Origin: UBA5951 sp012269555
GTDB lineage: Bacteria; Pseudomonadota; Alphaproteobacteria; Puniceispirillales; Puniceispirillaceae
Direction of reading: 5' to 3'
DNA: 64,000 nt
NCBI GenBank assembly: GCA_038147755.1
Contig: JAYQTS010000001.1
Span: 1 to 64,000, forward strand
Positions within the stretch are counted from its first letter, which is position 1. Each line of letters begins with the position of its first letter. This document shows, in pieces, positions 39,163 through 49,205 of this stretch. A program made the translations under genes and the position numbers. The notes under the pieces were generated by a model. The model did not search any database. It was given only the letters and a program-made list of their open reading frames with translations, and was not told the origin of the DNA.

Positions 39163-40313
39163 ATGTGTCTCACTAGATTTTTTGGGAACCAATTTGTGTC
39201 GACTGAGTTATCACACTTCATTATTGACCTAGAGCAACTAACGCGAAATTGGCAGTGGTTAAATACAAAAACTGATGCCAATTGCCATACTGCTTGTGTG
39301 GTAAAAGCAGATGGCTATGGTCATGGGATGAATACCATTGCTTTCAGTTTGTTCGAAGCTGGATGCCGAACTTTTTGCGTTGCAAGACTCGAAGAAGCGC
39401 TCCAGCTTCGTTTCTTTTTAATTCAAAAAAATGTTGGGATAGATGTTGTTGAAATTATATCTTTTGACGGCCTGCAAAAAAGTGATTTTTCTTTATACCA
39501 AAAATATAAAATAATACCTGCGCTTAAACAAGTTTCTGAGATTGAATTTTCTATAAATATTGCTCGCATTGCGGGCGAGAAATTCCCAGTTTGGATGCAA
39601 CTGGATACTGGAATGAACCGTCTAGGGATTTCCGAAAATGAATTAAACTCATTTTTTGAAGGAAGCTCTATCAATGACATGACTGGACTTGATGTCAAAG
39701 TTGTAATGAGCCATCTCTCTTGCTCTGACGCGCCAAATCATAGTGCAAATGAGAAACAAAGAACGCGTTTTATAAAAATGAGTAAAAAGTTTCGAACAGC
39801 ATCATTGTCATTATCCGCAAGCCATGGCCTTCTAATATCAAAAAGTTTTCATTTTGATATCATACGTCCAGGAATTGCACTTTATGGTTATCAGGACAAT
39901 CCAGGCATAAACTTTGGATGTAAACCCATCCTAAATTGGATGGCACCAATATTACAAATACGTGATATAAATAAAGGTGAACAAATCGGTTATGGTGCTG
40001 ATTATACTGCAAGCCAACCAATGCGTATTGCAACAATTGGCGCCGGTTATGCCGATGGTTACAATCGTTCTCTTTCCAGTTTTGGGAAAATAGAGGTAGG
40101 TGGTTATATCTGCAAACCAGTCGGACGTATCTCTATGGACAGTTTAGTAATAGATATATCAAATGTTCCTGAGGCATATTTGGCAGAAATATCACAAGTA
40201 TGCCTTCTTGGTGAGCATTATAACGCAAAAGATATGGCTGCTGATTTGTCGACTATAAGCTATGAAATTCTTACCAACCTTGGTTCTAGGCCAAAAGATT
40301 ATACAAAAAATAG
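39163..40313 (+). CDS. alr: alanine racemase (probable frameshift near the C-terminus)
   Basis: PLP enzyme producing D-alanine for peptidoglycan. The PLP lysine is in ACVVKADGYGHGMNTI, the substrate tyrosine in IGYGADYTASQPM, and IRPGIALYGYQ is characteristic. The open frame runs to 40371 with an atypical tail. Adding one G at 40289-40290 gives LGSRAKRLYKK and a stop at 40311-40313, matching the usual Arg/Tyr ending of Alr. The start is uncertain: ATG 39163 or GTG 39196, neither with a strong ribosome binding site. It follows dnaB, a common pairing. Confidence 0.9.
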
Positions 40314-40380
40314 ACAAAACGGCTTCATACCTTTGAAAAATCTCTTATTTAATAAATTTTCTAAAAATTAAAATTTAAAA

Positions 40381-41226
40381 TTGAGTAATTTTATAGATTT
40401 AAAATTGAGATGCATGGTAAAAGATAATTATTTTTGTTTTAAAAAGGGTCCATATAATGGGGTTTTTTCAATCACTGGTCGAAGTGGTTTAAGATTATGC
40501 CACATGATAGGCAGCATAGCATTATTTATTGTTCTTTCATTACGTTGGTGTCTGATACCACCTTTTTATGGTAGGCAGATAGTGAGACAGCTTATTGATG
40601 TTGGCTACTACTCTCTTCCTGTGGTTGGACTAACAACACTTTTCTCTGGAATGGTACTTGCTCTACAAAGCTATACTGGTTTTGAGCGTTTTTCGGCTGA
40701 AGACACTGTTGCGACCGTTGTAGTTCTTTCTGTCACTCGTGAACTTGGGCCAGTTTTAGCAGGATTAATGGTTGCTGGCAGAGTTGGGGCTTCTATCGCT
40801 GCTGAAATTGGAACTATGCGCGTTACTGACCAGATTGATGCTCTGGAAACACTATCAACAAGACCTATGCAATATTTAGTGGGACCTCGCTTGATAGCAG
40901 GAACAATATGCCTTCCTATATTGGTTCTAATTGGCAATATTATTGGAGTTTTCGGAGGCTATCTAGTTGGAATTTATAGGCTTGGATTTAATTCTTCCAT
41001 ATATCTCTCAAAAACATTAGAATTTCTTGAGTTTAGTGATGTAATGTTAGGGCTTTTAAAAGCAGCTATATTTGGATTTATTATTGCTCTGATGGGATGC
41101 TATCATGGATATTTTTCTGGTCGTGGCGCGGAGGGTGTTGGAAAGGCTACAACAAATGCGGTTGTTTCTGCTTCAATATTGATTCTAATAGCTAATTATT
41201 CTGTTACTGCTTTGTTCTTTGGATAA
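40381..41226 (+). CDS. mlaE: MlaE-family lipid transport ABC permease
   Basis: Permease of the Mla retrograde phospholipid transporter. About five to six helices are present. Family motifs are VVGLTTLFSGMVLALQSY, SVTRELGPVLAGLMVAGRVG, AEIGTMRVTDQIDAL and a terminal region with GVGKATTNAVV. TTG 40381 gives 281 residues; ATG 40411 is the shorter alternative. It is 5 bases from mlaF, and the pair presumably works with an MCE protein (MlaD) encoded elsewhere. Confidence 0.93.
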   Translation: MSNFIDLKLRCMVKDNYFCFKKGPYNGVFSITGRSGLRLCHMIGSIALFIVLSLRWCLIPPFYGRQIVRQLIDVGYYSLPVVGLTTLFSGMVLALQSYTGFERFSAEDTVATVVVLSVTRELGPVLAGLMVAGRVGASIAAEIGTMRVTDQIDALETLSTRPMQYLVGPRLIAGTICLPILVLIGNIIGVFGGYLVGIYRLGFNSSIYLSKTLEFLEFSDVMLGLLKAAIFGFIIALMGCYHGYFSGRGAEGVGKATTNAVVSASILILIANYSVTALFFG

Positions 41227-41231
41227 TTAAA

Positions 41232-42050
41232 ATGACTGATGAAAAAAAACGGAATGTAAAGATAAAAATCTCAAATCTTGTTAAGCATTTTGGAGGAGAT
41301 TATGTTCTTAACGGATTCAGTTTATCATTAAAAAAAAGTGAATCTCTATGCTTAATTGGCACATCTGGAAGTGGAAAATCAGTGGCTTTAAAATGTCTAA
41401 TTGGGCTGCTATCTCCTGACTCTGGCTCAATAACGGTAGATGACCAAGAGACTGTAGGACAAAGTAGACCTCAACATGAAGCGATGCTCAAGCGTTTTGG
41501 AATGACCTTCCAGTTTGGCGCCCTCTTTGATTCTCTTCCTATTTGGGAGAACGTTACCTTCAGGTTACGTCAAAAAGAAAAATTAAATAAAAAAGAAGCA
41601 AAAGAAATAGCAGGAGATATACTAAGCCAACTTGGCCTAGCTCATCAAGTACTTGAACTTTTCCCAGCTGAATTATCCGGGGGTATGCAGAAAAGGGTTG
41701 CAATAGCAAGGGCAATAGCAGACAAACCTGAAATTCTTTTATTTGATGAACCAACATCAGGTCTTGACCCTATAACTTCTGGTGTGATTAATGATTTGAT
41801 TTTAAACTCAGTTAATAGACTTGGTGCAACTACCCTTACCATCTCGCATGATATGGCATCTGTTCGCCAAATTGCAGATACAGTCGCAATGTTGCATAAT
41901 GGGCGCATAATATGGTGCGGACCTGTTAAAGATATAAATCATACAGGTATTTCCGAGGTTGACCAATTTGTAAATGGCAAACCTTATGGACCCCTTACAA
42001 CAAATAAACGAGAAATGCTTCAATCGAAGCAAACTGAGATATCAGTTTAA
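41232..42050 (+). CDS. mlaF: MlaF-family ABC transporter ATP-binding protein
   Basis: ATPase of the Mla transporter. Walker A is IGTSGSGKSVALKCL, the signature is LSGGMQKRVAIARA, Walker B is ILLFDEPTSGLDP, and the H-loop is TISHDM. 272 residues, intact. Downstream of mlaE by 5 bases. Its TAA overlaps the ATG of radA by one base, so mlaE-mlaF-radA are likely co-transcribed. Confidence 0.94.
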   Translation: MTDEKKRNVKIKISNLVKHFGGDYVLNGFSLSLKKSESLCLIGTSGSGKSVALKCLIGLLSPDSGSITVDDQETVGQSRPQHEAMLKRFGMTFQFGALFDSLPIWENVTFRLRQKEKLNKKEAKEIAGDILSQLGLAHQVLELFPAELSGGMQKRVAIARAIADKPEILLFDEPTSGLDPITSGVINDLILNSVNRLGATTLTISHDMASVRQIADTVAMLHNGRIIWCGPVKDINHTGISEVDQFVNGKPYGPLTTNKREMLQSKQTEISV

Positions 42051-43418
42051 TGGGTAAAAATACTCAATTTCACTGTCAACAATGTGGATCTGTTTACCCT
42101 AAATGGTCAGGTAGATGTGAAGCTTGCGGTGCTTGGAATAGTATCGTCGAAGAACAAGTTAGCAGTAGGCCAAGTTTTGCAAAATCAGCAAAATCAGCCA
42201 GAAAAATTGAATTTTATTCCTTAACTGATCAAAAAAATGACCAAGAAACCAAAAGATTATTATCAGGTATATCGGAGTTTGATAGAGTAACGGGTGGCGG
42301 TATTGTGCCAGGTTCAGCTATTTTAATTGGAGGAGACCCTGGTATCGGAAAATCAACATTATTATTACAAATTGCATGCAGTATATCTCGAAGAAAAAAT
42401 CAAACAATATACATAACAGGAGAAGAATCAGCAGACCAAGTGAGACTTAGAAGTCAAAGATTGGGTCTTTCAAACACAAATATAAATGTTGCAACTGCAA
42501 CTAATGCTACCGACATCTCAGAAACCATTAGGAGAACTCCAGAGCTTGAACTAATTATCATTGATTCGATCCAAACTATGTATCTACCTGCCTTAGATTC
42601 TAGTCCAGGAACAGTAAGTCAGGTTCGAGCATCTGCACAAGAATTAATTCAGGCAGCAAAAACAAATGATACAGCTCTTATTTTTGTTGGCCATGTAACT
42701 AAAGATGGTGCAATAGCAGGACCAAGGGTACTTGAACACATGGTTGATTCTGTTCTTCATTTTGAAGGAGATAGGAGCCATCATTTTAGGATATTGAGAG
42801 GTATCAAAAATCGGTTCGGCGCAACTGACGAAATAGGCGTTTTTGAAATGACGGCAATTGGATTAAATGAAATTTCTAACCCTTCAGAATTATTCCTTGG
42901 TGAGAGAAAAAATGAGATGGCAGGAACCGCTGTTTTTGCCGCGATTGAAGGAAGCAGACCATTACTTGTAGAAATTGAGGCACTTGTTGCACACTCTCCC
43001 CTCGCAAGCCCTAGAAGAAATGTTGTCGGCTGGGAGTCCAGCAGACTAGCTATGCTAACTGCCGTGTTAGAAGCAAGATGTGGGATTCCTCTTTCTGGAA
43101 GGGATATATTTTTAAATGTTGCTGGCGGCATGAAAATTCAGGAACCTGCAGCGGACCTTGCGGTTGCAGCTGCTCTAATTTCATCGGTTAGGAACCACCC
43201 ACTTCCTGAAAGGTCCGTCTTTTTTGGAGAGGTCGCGCTTTCATCTCAGATTAGGCAAGTTTCACAGGCAGAACAACGGCTCAAGGAGGCAAAAAACTGG
43301 GGTTTGAAAAGCCTTCCTTCCAAGACCAATAAAAAGAAATAAGATTAACACTGACCTTAAATTAACTTATTCAGAAAATTTATCTGATTTGATTGACATT
43401 CTTGATAGGATATCGTGA
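42050..43418 (+). CDS. radA: DNA repair protein RadA (frameshift near the C-terminus)
   Basis: Branch-migration helicase of recombination. An N-terminal zinc finger reads CQQCGSVYPKWSGRCEACG. The RecA-like core has Walker A GGDPGIGKSTLLL and the RadA motif KNRFG, and the Lon-like C-terminal domain includes LDGRDIFLNVAGGMK-type sequence (here SGRDIFLNVAGGMK). The open frame ends at 43342 after LKSLPSK. Removing one base near 43306-43318 gives LKSFLPRPIKR and a tail ending LSDLIDILDRIS at TGA 43416-43418, the usual RadA ending. Repaired length is 455 residues. Confidence 0.93.
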
Positions 43419-43464
43419 TTATAAAATCGAGTATTACCAAATCTAGCATAAAAGTCCGAAGAAT

Positions 43465-44148
43465 ATGGAATTCACAAGCCTAAATTATATAGACTATATT
43501 GCTCTAGCTATTTTATTTATATCCGCAATGTTATCAACAATTCGTGGTATGACGCGTGAATTTCTTGGATTAGTAGGTTGGTTCGTAGCTATTTTTATTG
43601 CAAAATTAACTTCACCAATTCTTGTTCCCATTCTTGAAGGGTTCATTTCAGTGGTTTATGTTATTACCCCTCTTTCATTGGTCATACCTTTCTTAGCTGC
43701 TTTCATTGTTTGGTATGTTTTTGCAAGTGTTGTTTCACCAAGCCTATCTCGTGCTGGTTTGGGTGCTTTAGATGGCGGAATGGGAGTGTTTTTTGGGCTT
43801 GCAAGAGGAGCTGTTATAATAGTTCTATCTTATCTGGCACTTTTATATCTTTTTGGGGGATCTAATAAGATTCCTGATGTTGTTAAAGAATCAAATGCTT
43901 CGCGTTTTTCCATCTTATTGATTAATACTACCAAACCAATATTACCTAATATAATTCTAATGCAATTTAATGATTTATCATTTTTAGAAATTCAATCACC
44001 CGGCTCAAACACATTAAATACTGACCCTAAATCTGCTGCAACAACTAGGAATCAAGAAAATGTCGAAACCAATGCTCAAAACACCGTTGAATTTGAGACA
44101 GATAAAAAACCGGCTTCGGCAAACCTAATAGTAAGAGCTGTTGAATAA
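43465..44148 (+). CDS. cvpA: CvpA family membrane protein
   Basis: Inner-membrane protein with four predicted helices (about residues 5-22, 28-48, 62-90 and 103-128). The CvpA pattern includes YIDYIALAILFISAMLSTIRG and REFLGLVGW, then LDGGMGVFFGLARGAVII. A hydrophilic tail of about 60 residues follows. The family is linked to purF and colicin V production, and recent work ties it to envelope stress tolerance; the exact role is unclear. Two bases before purF, its classical partner. Confidence 0.92.
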   Translation: MEFTSLNYIDYIALAILFISAMLSTIRGMTREFLGLVGWFVAIFIAKLTSPILVPILEGFISVVYVITPLSLVIPFLAAFIVWYVFASVVSPSLSRAGLGALDGGMGVFFGLARGAVIIVLSYLALLYLFGGSNKIPDVVKESNASRFSILLINTTKPILPNIILMQFNDLSFLEIQSPGSNTLNTDPKSAATTRNQENVETNAQNTVEFETDKKPASANLIVRAVE

Positions 44149-44150
44149 GG

Positions 44151-45596
44151 ATGAGCAAAAATAAACTGCTTCCATTTGAGAATGATAAAATTTCAGAAGA
44201 GTGCGGAATTTTTGGAATTTTTGGTTCCCCTGAAGCACATCTTCTTACTGCTCTAGGATTGCATGCTCTTCAGCATAGAGGACAAGAAGCGACTGGTATG
44301 GTTAGCTTTGATGGAAAACAATTTAAAGCAAAACGAGGGCTTGGTCACGTAAGCGAAAATTTTAATGCCGCCTCAATGAAAATGGATGAATTAGCTGGAT
44401 ACGCAGCCATAGGACATAATCGTTACTCGACAACAGGGCAATCTGAAATTAGAAATATACAGCCTTTTTTAACAGAGCTAGCTTTTGGAGATTTTGCAAT
44501 TGCCCATAACGGAAATCTTACAAATGCAGAACGAGTCAGAGGATCGCTAATTGATACTGGTAGCCTTTTCCAATCAACTACAGATACAGAAACAATCATT
44601 CACCTAATCGCCCGGGCCAAGAGAAATAAAGTGGAAGAGCGTATTAAAGAGGCATTACTTCAAATAGAGGGGGCATATGCACTTATTGCTCTTGTTGACA
44701 ATATGATGATAGGTATAAGAGATCCACTTGGAGTGCGTCCCTTAATTCTTGGGAAACTTAACAATTCATATATTCTCACATCCGAAACATGTGCCCTTGA
44801 TATCATTGGTGCTGAGTATATAAGAGATATTGAACCAGGAGAAATGGTGCTGATTACTGAGAATATTGTAAAAAGCTTGCGTATTTCAGAGCCTTTGAAA
44901 AGTCGGTTCTGCATCTTCGAATATATTTATTTTTCTCGTCCAGACTCTGTTATTAATCAAAAATCTGTATACAAAGCGCGCAAAATGATCGGTGCTGAAC
45001 TAGCTAGGGAGTCCAAAGTTTCGGCAGACCTAGTTATTCCTGTCCCTGACTCAGGCGTTCCAGCAGCACTTGGATATGCGCAAGAATCTGGTATTCGGTT
45101 TGAGTTTGGCATTATTCGAAATCATTACATTGGCCGAACTTTTATACAGCCATCACAAGATGCCCGGTCTTCTGGTGTTATGATGAAGCATAATGCAAAT
45201 GCAAATATTATTAGCGGTAAGGATATTATTTTAGTGGATGATTCCATAGTGCGTGGAACAACCTCACGTAAAATTGTAAAAATGATGAGGGAAGCAGGAG
45301 CTAAATCTGTTCATATGAGAATAGCAAGTCCTCCAACAACAAACCCGTGTTTTTACGGAGTTGATACTCCAAGTAAGGAAAACTTAATCGCTGCGCAATT
45401 AAATTTAGAGGACATCCGAAATGAAATAGAAGCTGACAGCCTTGCGTTTATATCTATTCACGGATTGTACAGAGCTATGGGAGAGACAAAACGTAATAAA
45501 CAATCTCCACAATATTGCGATGCCTGCTTTACGGGAGATTATCCGATAGCACCAAGTAGAAATTTTATTTCAAGGAGTAAGAATAATGTTAGTTGA
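44151..45596 (+). CDS. purF: amidophosphoribosyltransferase
   Basis: First committed enzyme of purine synthesis (PRPP + glutamine to phosphoribosylamine). The Ntn glutaminase domain uses Cys in EECGIFGIFG after a short propeptide, followed by LQHRGQEATG. The phosphoribosyltransferase PRPP loop is ILVDDSIVRGTTSRKIV. 481 residues, intact. Its end overlaps the next SDR gene by 11 bases in another frame, suggesting translational coupling cvpA-purF-SDR. Confidence 0.97.
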   Translation: MSKNKLLPFENDKISEECGIFGIFGSPEAHLLTALGLHALQHRGQEATGMVSFDGKQFKAKRGLGHVSENFNAASMKMDELAGYAAIGHNRYSTTGQSEIRNIQPFLTELAFGDFAIAHNGNLTNAERVRGSLIDTGSLFQSTTDTETIIHLIARAKRNKVEERIKEALLQIEGAYALIALVDNMMIGIRDPLGVRPLILGKLNNSYILTSETCALDIIGAEYIRDIEPGEMVLITENIVKSLRISEPLKSRFCIFEYIYFSRPDSVINQKSVYKARKMIGAELARESKVSADLVIPVPDSGVPAALGYAQESGIRFEFGIIRNHYIGRTFIQPSQDARSSGVMMKHNANANIISGKDIILVDDSIVRGTTSRKIVKMMREAGAKSVHMRIASPPTTNPCFYGVDTPSKENLIAAQLNLEDIRNEIEADSLAFISIHGLYRAMGETKRNKQSPQYCDACFTGDYPIAPSRNFISRSKNNVS

Positions 45597-46314
45597 GAAA
45601 CCCCTTTTTGGAAAGGTTATATTGCTTACCGGTGCGAGCAGAGGAATAGGTCGAGCTGCTGCAATAGCATGTGCTAAAGAAGGTGCAGAATTAATTATTA
45701 CAGGTAGGACCGTAGGCGCTCTGGAAGAAGTAGACGACGAGATAAAAAAATTAGGAAGCAAATCAACAATTGTCGAACTCGACTCTAAAGATTTACCCGC
45801 AATACCTAGATTAGCAAAAGCAATACATGATAAATGGGGTAGGCTAGATGGCTTTATTGCAAATGCAGGCCAGCTAGGACAAATGTCACCAATGCCACAT
45901 ATAGAACCTGATGCATGGGATGAGACGATACTTGTTAATTTGACATCTGTGTGGCATCAAATACGAAACTTTGATCTATTATTGAGAGCAGCACCATCTG
46001 CTCGAGTCATTTTAATGTCATCTGCTGCTGCATTGGGTCCCCGTGCTTATTGGGGGGCGTATGCTGTTTCGAAGGCTGGTATAGAGGCTATGGGCCGAGC
46101 TTGGGCAGCAGAGAGTGAGAAGACTAAAATTAAAATCAATATGATTGACCCAGGTGGTACTCGCACCGGAATGAGAGCAGCAGCCTTTCCTGGCGAGGAC
46201 CCCCTTACACTTCCAACACCTGAAGATATTTCTCCTGCTTTTGTCGCTTTAATGCGAGATGATTGCCCTCATCATGGTGAACTTATAGAAGCAAGAGACT
46301 ATATTTCCGCATAA
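45586..46314 (+). CDS. SDR-family oxidoreductase (YciK-like)
   Basis: A 242-residue classical SDR. The cofactor motif is LTGASRGIGRAAA, with NAGQ, the catalytic serine in ILMSSAAAL and YAVSKAGIEAMGRAW. The C-terminal substrate region reads DPGGTRTGMRAAAFPGED. The pattern is close to proteobacterial YciK-type reductases of unknown substrate, which commonly follow purF in alphaproteobacteria. The ATG at 45586 overlaps the purF end, with AAGGAG upstream. Confidence 0.9.
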   Translation: MLVEKPLFGKVILLTGASRGIGRAAAIACAKEGAELIITGRTVGALEEVDDEIKKLGSKSTIVELDSKDLPAIPRLAKAIHDKWGRLDGFIANAGQLGQMSPMPHIEPDAWDETILVNLTSVWHQIRNFDLLLRAAPSARVILMSSAAALGPRAYWGAYAVSKAGIEAMGRAWAAESEKTKIKINMIDPGGTRTGMRAAAFPGEDPLTLPTPEDISPAFVALMRDDCPHHGELIEARDYISA

Positions 46315-46321
46315 AATATTT

Positions 46322-48183
46322 TTAAATACTCTTCCGCCTAGATTTAGTTCTTGTCGCGCGAATTGCAAACCGATGAGGATCAATTATTTTCATAATGTTT
46401 CTCTCTAACCCAGGAGGCCTATCAGCAATTTTTCTTGCTAAAATTAGCCCTAGTAGTGGGGCGTTAGTAAGCCCACGTGAACCAAGTGCACTAAATAGAT
46501 GAATTGTATCATGCCAGTCACCAACTAATGGCCATCTATCCTGACTAGCAAGACGTTTTGAAACTCGACCCTGTAATTGATAAGTATCTAAAATCTGTTT
46601 TTGCAATGCATCCGGTAAAAGGCTAATATTATAATTATGTCCTCTTTGCGTAACTTGCGTAGTAGCTGATAAATCGAAACTTGCACCTAAAACTTGTTTT
46701 CCGTTTATCATTGGAGTTAAATATCCGCCAAACTGAAGACCAACAGAGAGATTATTTAGTGTTGTGTTTTTTGGGAGAAAGCTAAGTTGTCCAGATGTTA
46801 CCTGCAAATTCAATGAAGGAAGTGAGAATTTCTCAAGAAATTTAGGAAGACCTGCTCCGATACATAATACAATATCAGTTGCTGTTAGTATACTACCTGC
46901 TGTAGTTGTTAACTCCCATCTCCCTTTTGTCTTTACGAGCGAAGATATCGATACACCTAGTAGCACTTCACTACCATCTAGCATTTTTTTAGTAAATTTT
47001 GATGGATCTATAAGTTGCCCCGCTGACTGAAAGAAACCATCCTGCTCAATTGCTAAATTTGCTATTTGCGACAACTGGCGTGCGTCAGCTTCTTCAACTA
47101 ACTCATTTGGCCATTCTTGTTCAGCCATCTTTCTTTGTCTTTTTCCCTGCTTTTCTGGATAATGCAAACTAATAAGTCCTTTGTGTAAGACTACACCATG
47201 TTGAAAGGCAAGCTCTCTTGCATAGGAAAAACAAGCAAGTGACATTTGCATGGAAGGATGCGGAGCTGCCATCAACTGAGGTCCTTGTAAACCAACCGGA
47301 TTACCAGATGCACCACTTGCAATCGTTTCTGAAGCTTCTACAACAATATGCGCGATATTTGTTGCCCTTAGACCATGGGCTATACTAGCCCCTGCAATAC
47401 CAGCCCCGATTATGATTACCTTTTTGTCCGAGTGAGAATAATATCTGGGAAGCCCAGCTGTATAGTATCCGGTCAACATTTCTCTTTTTTTGCCAAATCC
47501 CCTTTTTTTTCGATCTTGAAACCCGCTTTTCTGAGTCCATCCTTTACCAATGCTGCAACTGAAAAACTCGCAATGGTTGCTTTTGATGCAGATAATCTAG
47601 AAATTTGTGTAAATATATTTTCAGTCCAAAGCTCTTTATTTTTTACGGGTGAAAAACCATCCAGAAACCAAATATTCGCTTTAAAATTAAGCTGTTTCAT
47701 TTCGAGGAGTGCATCACCATAATGAAGATGCAAATGTATTCTGTCCTGTAAAAATAATCTATGATGAGTACATGCCCAGTGTTCAGGCCATAGCTTTTTC
47801 AATAAAATGCTATTTCTTTGCAATTCTGAAAATGGTTTCCTAGCCTCAAATGCCAGCTCCTTATCTAATGGATAGGCCTCAAAGCTGATATAATCAATTG
47901 TACAATTAGTAGCCGATTTTTCTACTAAGTCCATTACAGCGAGAAAATTTAACCCTGTGCCAAATCCAGTTTCTGCAATTACTAAATGGTCATTAGAATT
48001 AAGAAGAGCAGCAAGATTTGTTCCCTCAACAAATACGTGCCTTGCTTCGGCAAGACCATTTTCTGAAGAGAAATATATATCCTTGAATCTATCAGAGCGA
48101 AGCACGCCATCTGTAATTTTTGCATCTGGGCCCGAAATTTTATAATTTGCCGTTGCATAAGGATTTTTGGATTGTTTTATCAT
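46322..48183 (-). CDS. mnmC: bifunctional tRNA mnm5s2U biosynthesis protein MnmC (frameshifted)
   Basis: Makes the final two changes of mnm5(s2)U34 in tRNA: FAD-dependent removal of the carboxymethyl group and SAM-dependent methylation. The methyltransferase part comes first (IAETGFGTGLNFLAVMDL, IWFLDGFSPVKNKELWT). The FAD domain follows (KKVIIIGAGIAGASIAHGLR, and a C-terminal HLFSALGSRGLTNAPLLG). Two overlapping frames join when the plus-strand CCCC run at 47499-47502 is read as five, giving GGFGKKREMLTGYY. The result is one fused 620-residue protein, the usual bacterial architecture, not two separate genes. Confidence 0.92.
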
Positions 48184-48276
48184 TAATTCTTTTTATAGTG
48201 ATGAAATTAGCTCGTAAATGCACAATTTCCAAAATTCTATTTTGGAAAATTTATACCGAAAGTCTATTTAGATAAA

Positions 48277-48744
48277 ATGAAAAAAAAAATTCAACCTGAT
48301 TTCTGGAAAGAAAAATCACTATCTGAAATGAGTTATCAGGAATGGGAGTCTTTATGCGATGGATGTGGTAAATGCTGCGTTTTAAAACTTCAGGATATTG
48401 ATAGAGAGCAGATTTTTTATACAGATGTTTGTTGTAGACTACTTGACTGTGAAACAGCCCAATGCAGCCAATATGATACCCGTAAGTCTCATATAGCAGA
48501 TTGTATTATTTTATCACCCACTAATCTAGCTCCTCTAAGCTGGATGCCTGATAGCTGCTCTTATAAGCTTGTTCATAATGGACTAGAACTTCCTGACTGG
48601 CACCACCTTATCACTGGGAATAAGTCTAGTACTCTAGATTCTGGAAACTCCGTTGCCGGCCGCGTCATCCCCGAAACAGAACTTGAAAGCGAAGATGATT
48701 TGTTAGAACATATAATTGACTGGGATGAAGCACTCAAAAAATAA
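48277..48744 (+). CDS. YcgN/UPF0260-family CxxCxxCC protein
   Basis: A 155-residue protein with CDGCGKCCVLKLQD, the metal-binding cluster of the YkgJ/YcgN family (CxxCxxCC), further cysteines in VCCRLLDCETAQCSQY and the family motif LAPLSWMPDSCSY. It ends in an acidic tail. Family members are thought to bind iron or zinc; the function is not established. Divergent from mnmC. Intact. Confidence 0.88.
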   Translation: MKKKIQPDFWKEKSLSEMSYQEWESLCDGCGKCCVLKLQDIDREQIFYTDVCCRLLDCETAQCSQYDTRKSHIADCIILSPTNLAPLSWMPDSCSYKLVHNGLELPDWHHLITGNKSSTLDSGNSVAGRVIPETELESEDDLLEHIIDWDEALKK

Positions 48745-48797
48745 ACAATAAAAATTAGTATTATTCTACAAAATATGAAATTTAAAAAGGATTAATC

Positions 48798-48974
48798 ATG
48801 GATTTAAGATGGTTATTGGTTATATTAATGAGCTTAATTGTAATTGCCTTTATTTGGCGTGATATGAACGGTATGGGAGATATGCCCTGGACTAAATGCA
48901 AAGAATCCTTGTTTACTCAAGTAACCACAGGTGAGTGCACATTGCGCTTTAAGGCAGATTTAATTCCATCCTAA
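48798..48974 (+). CDS. small single-span membrane protein, unknown
   Basis: A 58-residue reading frame with AAAGGATT 6-8 bases upstream of ATG. It has one N-terminal membrane helix (about residues 4-22), then WRDMNGMGDMPWTKCKESL with two cysteines in the short exported or cytoplasmic tail. No family recognised. It sits 53 bases after the YcgN-like gene and could be co-transcribed. Confidence 0.5.
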   Translation: MDLRWLLVILMSLIVIAFIWRDMNGMGDMPWTKCKESLFTQVTTGECTLRFKADLIPS

Positions 48975-49029
48975 TTATAGAGTCCTCTATACCTATAACC
49001 GTTATTTTTAGTCCTAGGCAATATTTTTT

Positions 49030-49172
49030 ATGGCAAAAATGAGAAAAAATCCACATTGCCGACGAAACAATGTCGGACCTGCAACAAACCATTTAGTTGG
49101 CGCAAAAAATGGACAAAAGATTGGGAGAATGTAATTTATTGTTCTGAGAGATGCAAACGTCAGAAAATATAA
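49030..49172 (+). CDS. DUF2256 small zinc-ribbon protein (frameshifted)
   Basis: A 47-residue protein after one repair. The AAAAAA run at 49044-49049 must be read as seven to join MAKMRKKSTLPTKQ with CRTCNKPFSWRKKWTKDWEN and YCSERCKRQKI. The C-x-x-C ... C-x-x-x-C arrangement with the W-R-K-K-W core is diagnostic of DUF2256, a small conserved family of unknown function often found next to photolyase or redox genes. Without repair it is not seen as an open frame. Confidence 0.8.
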
Positions 49173-49205
49173 TAAAACTTCCGTAAGTTTCTTATTATAT
49201 ATCTA

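Noticed and set aside
46322..48183. Two separate genes, an oxidoreductase and a methyltransferase, instead of fused MnmC
   Set aside because: The domains overlap in sequence, and one added base in a C4 run restores the fused protein with a conserved linker.
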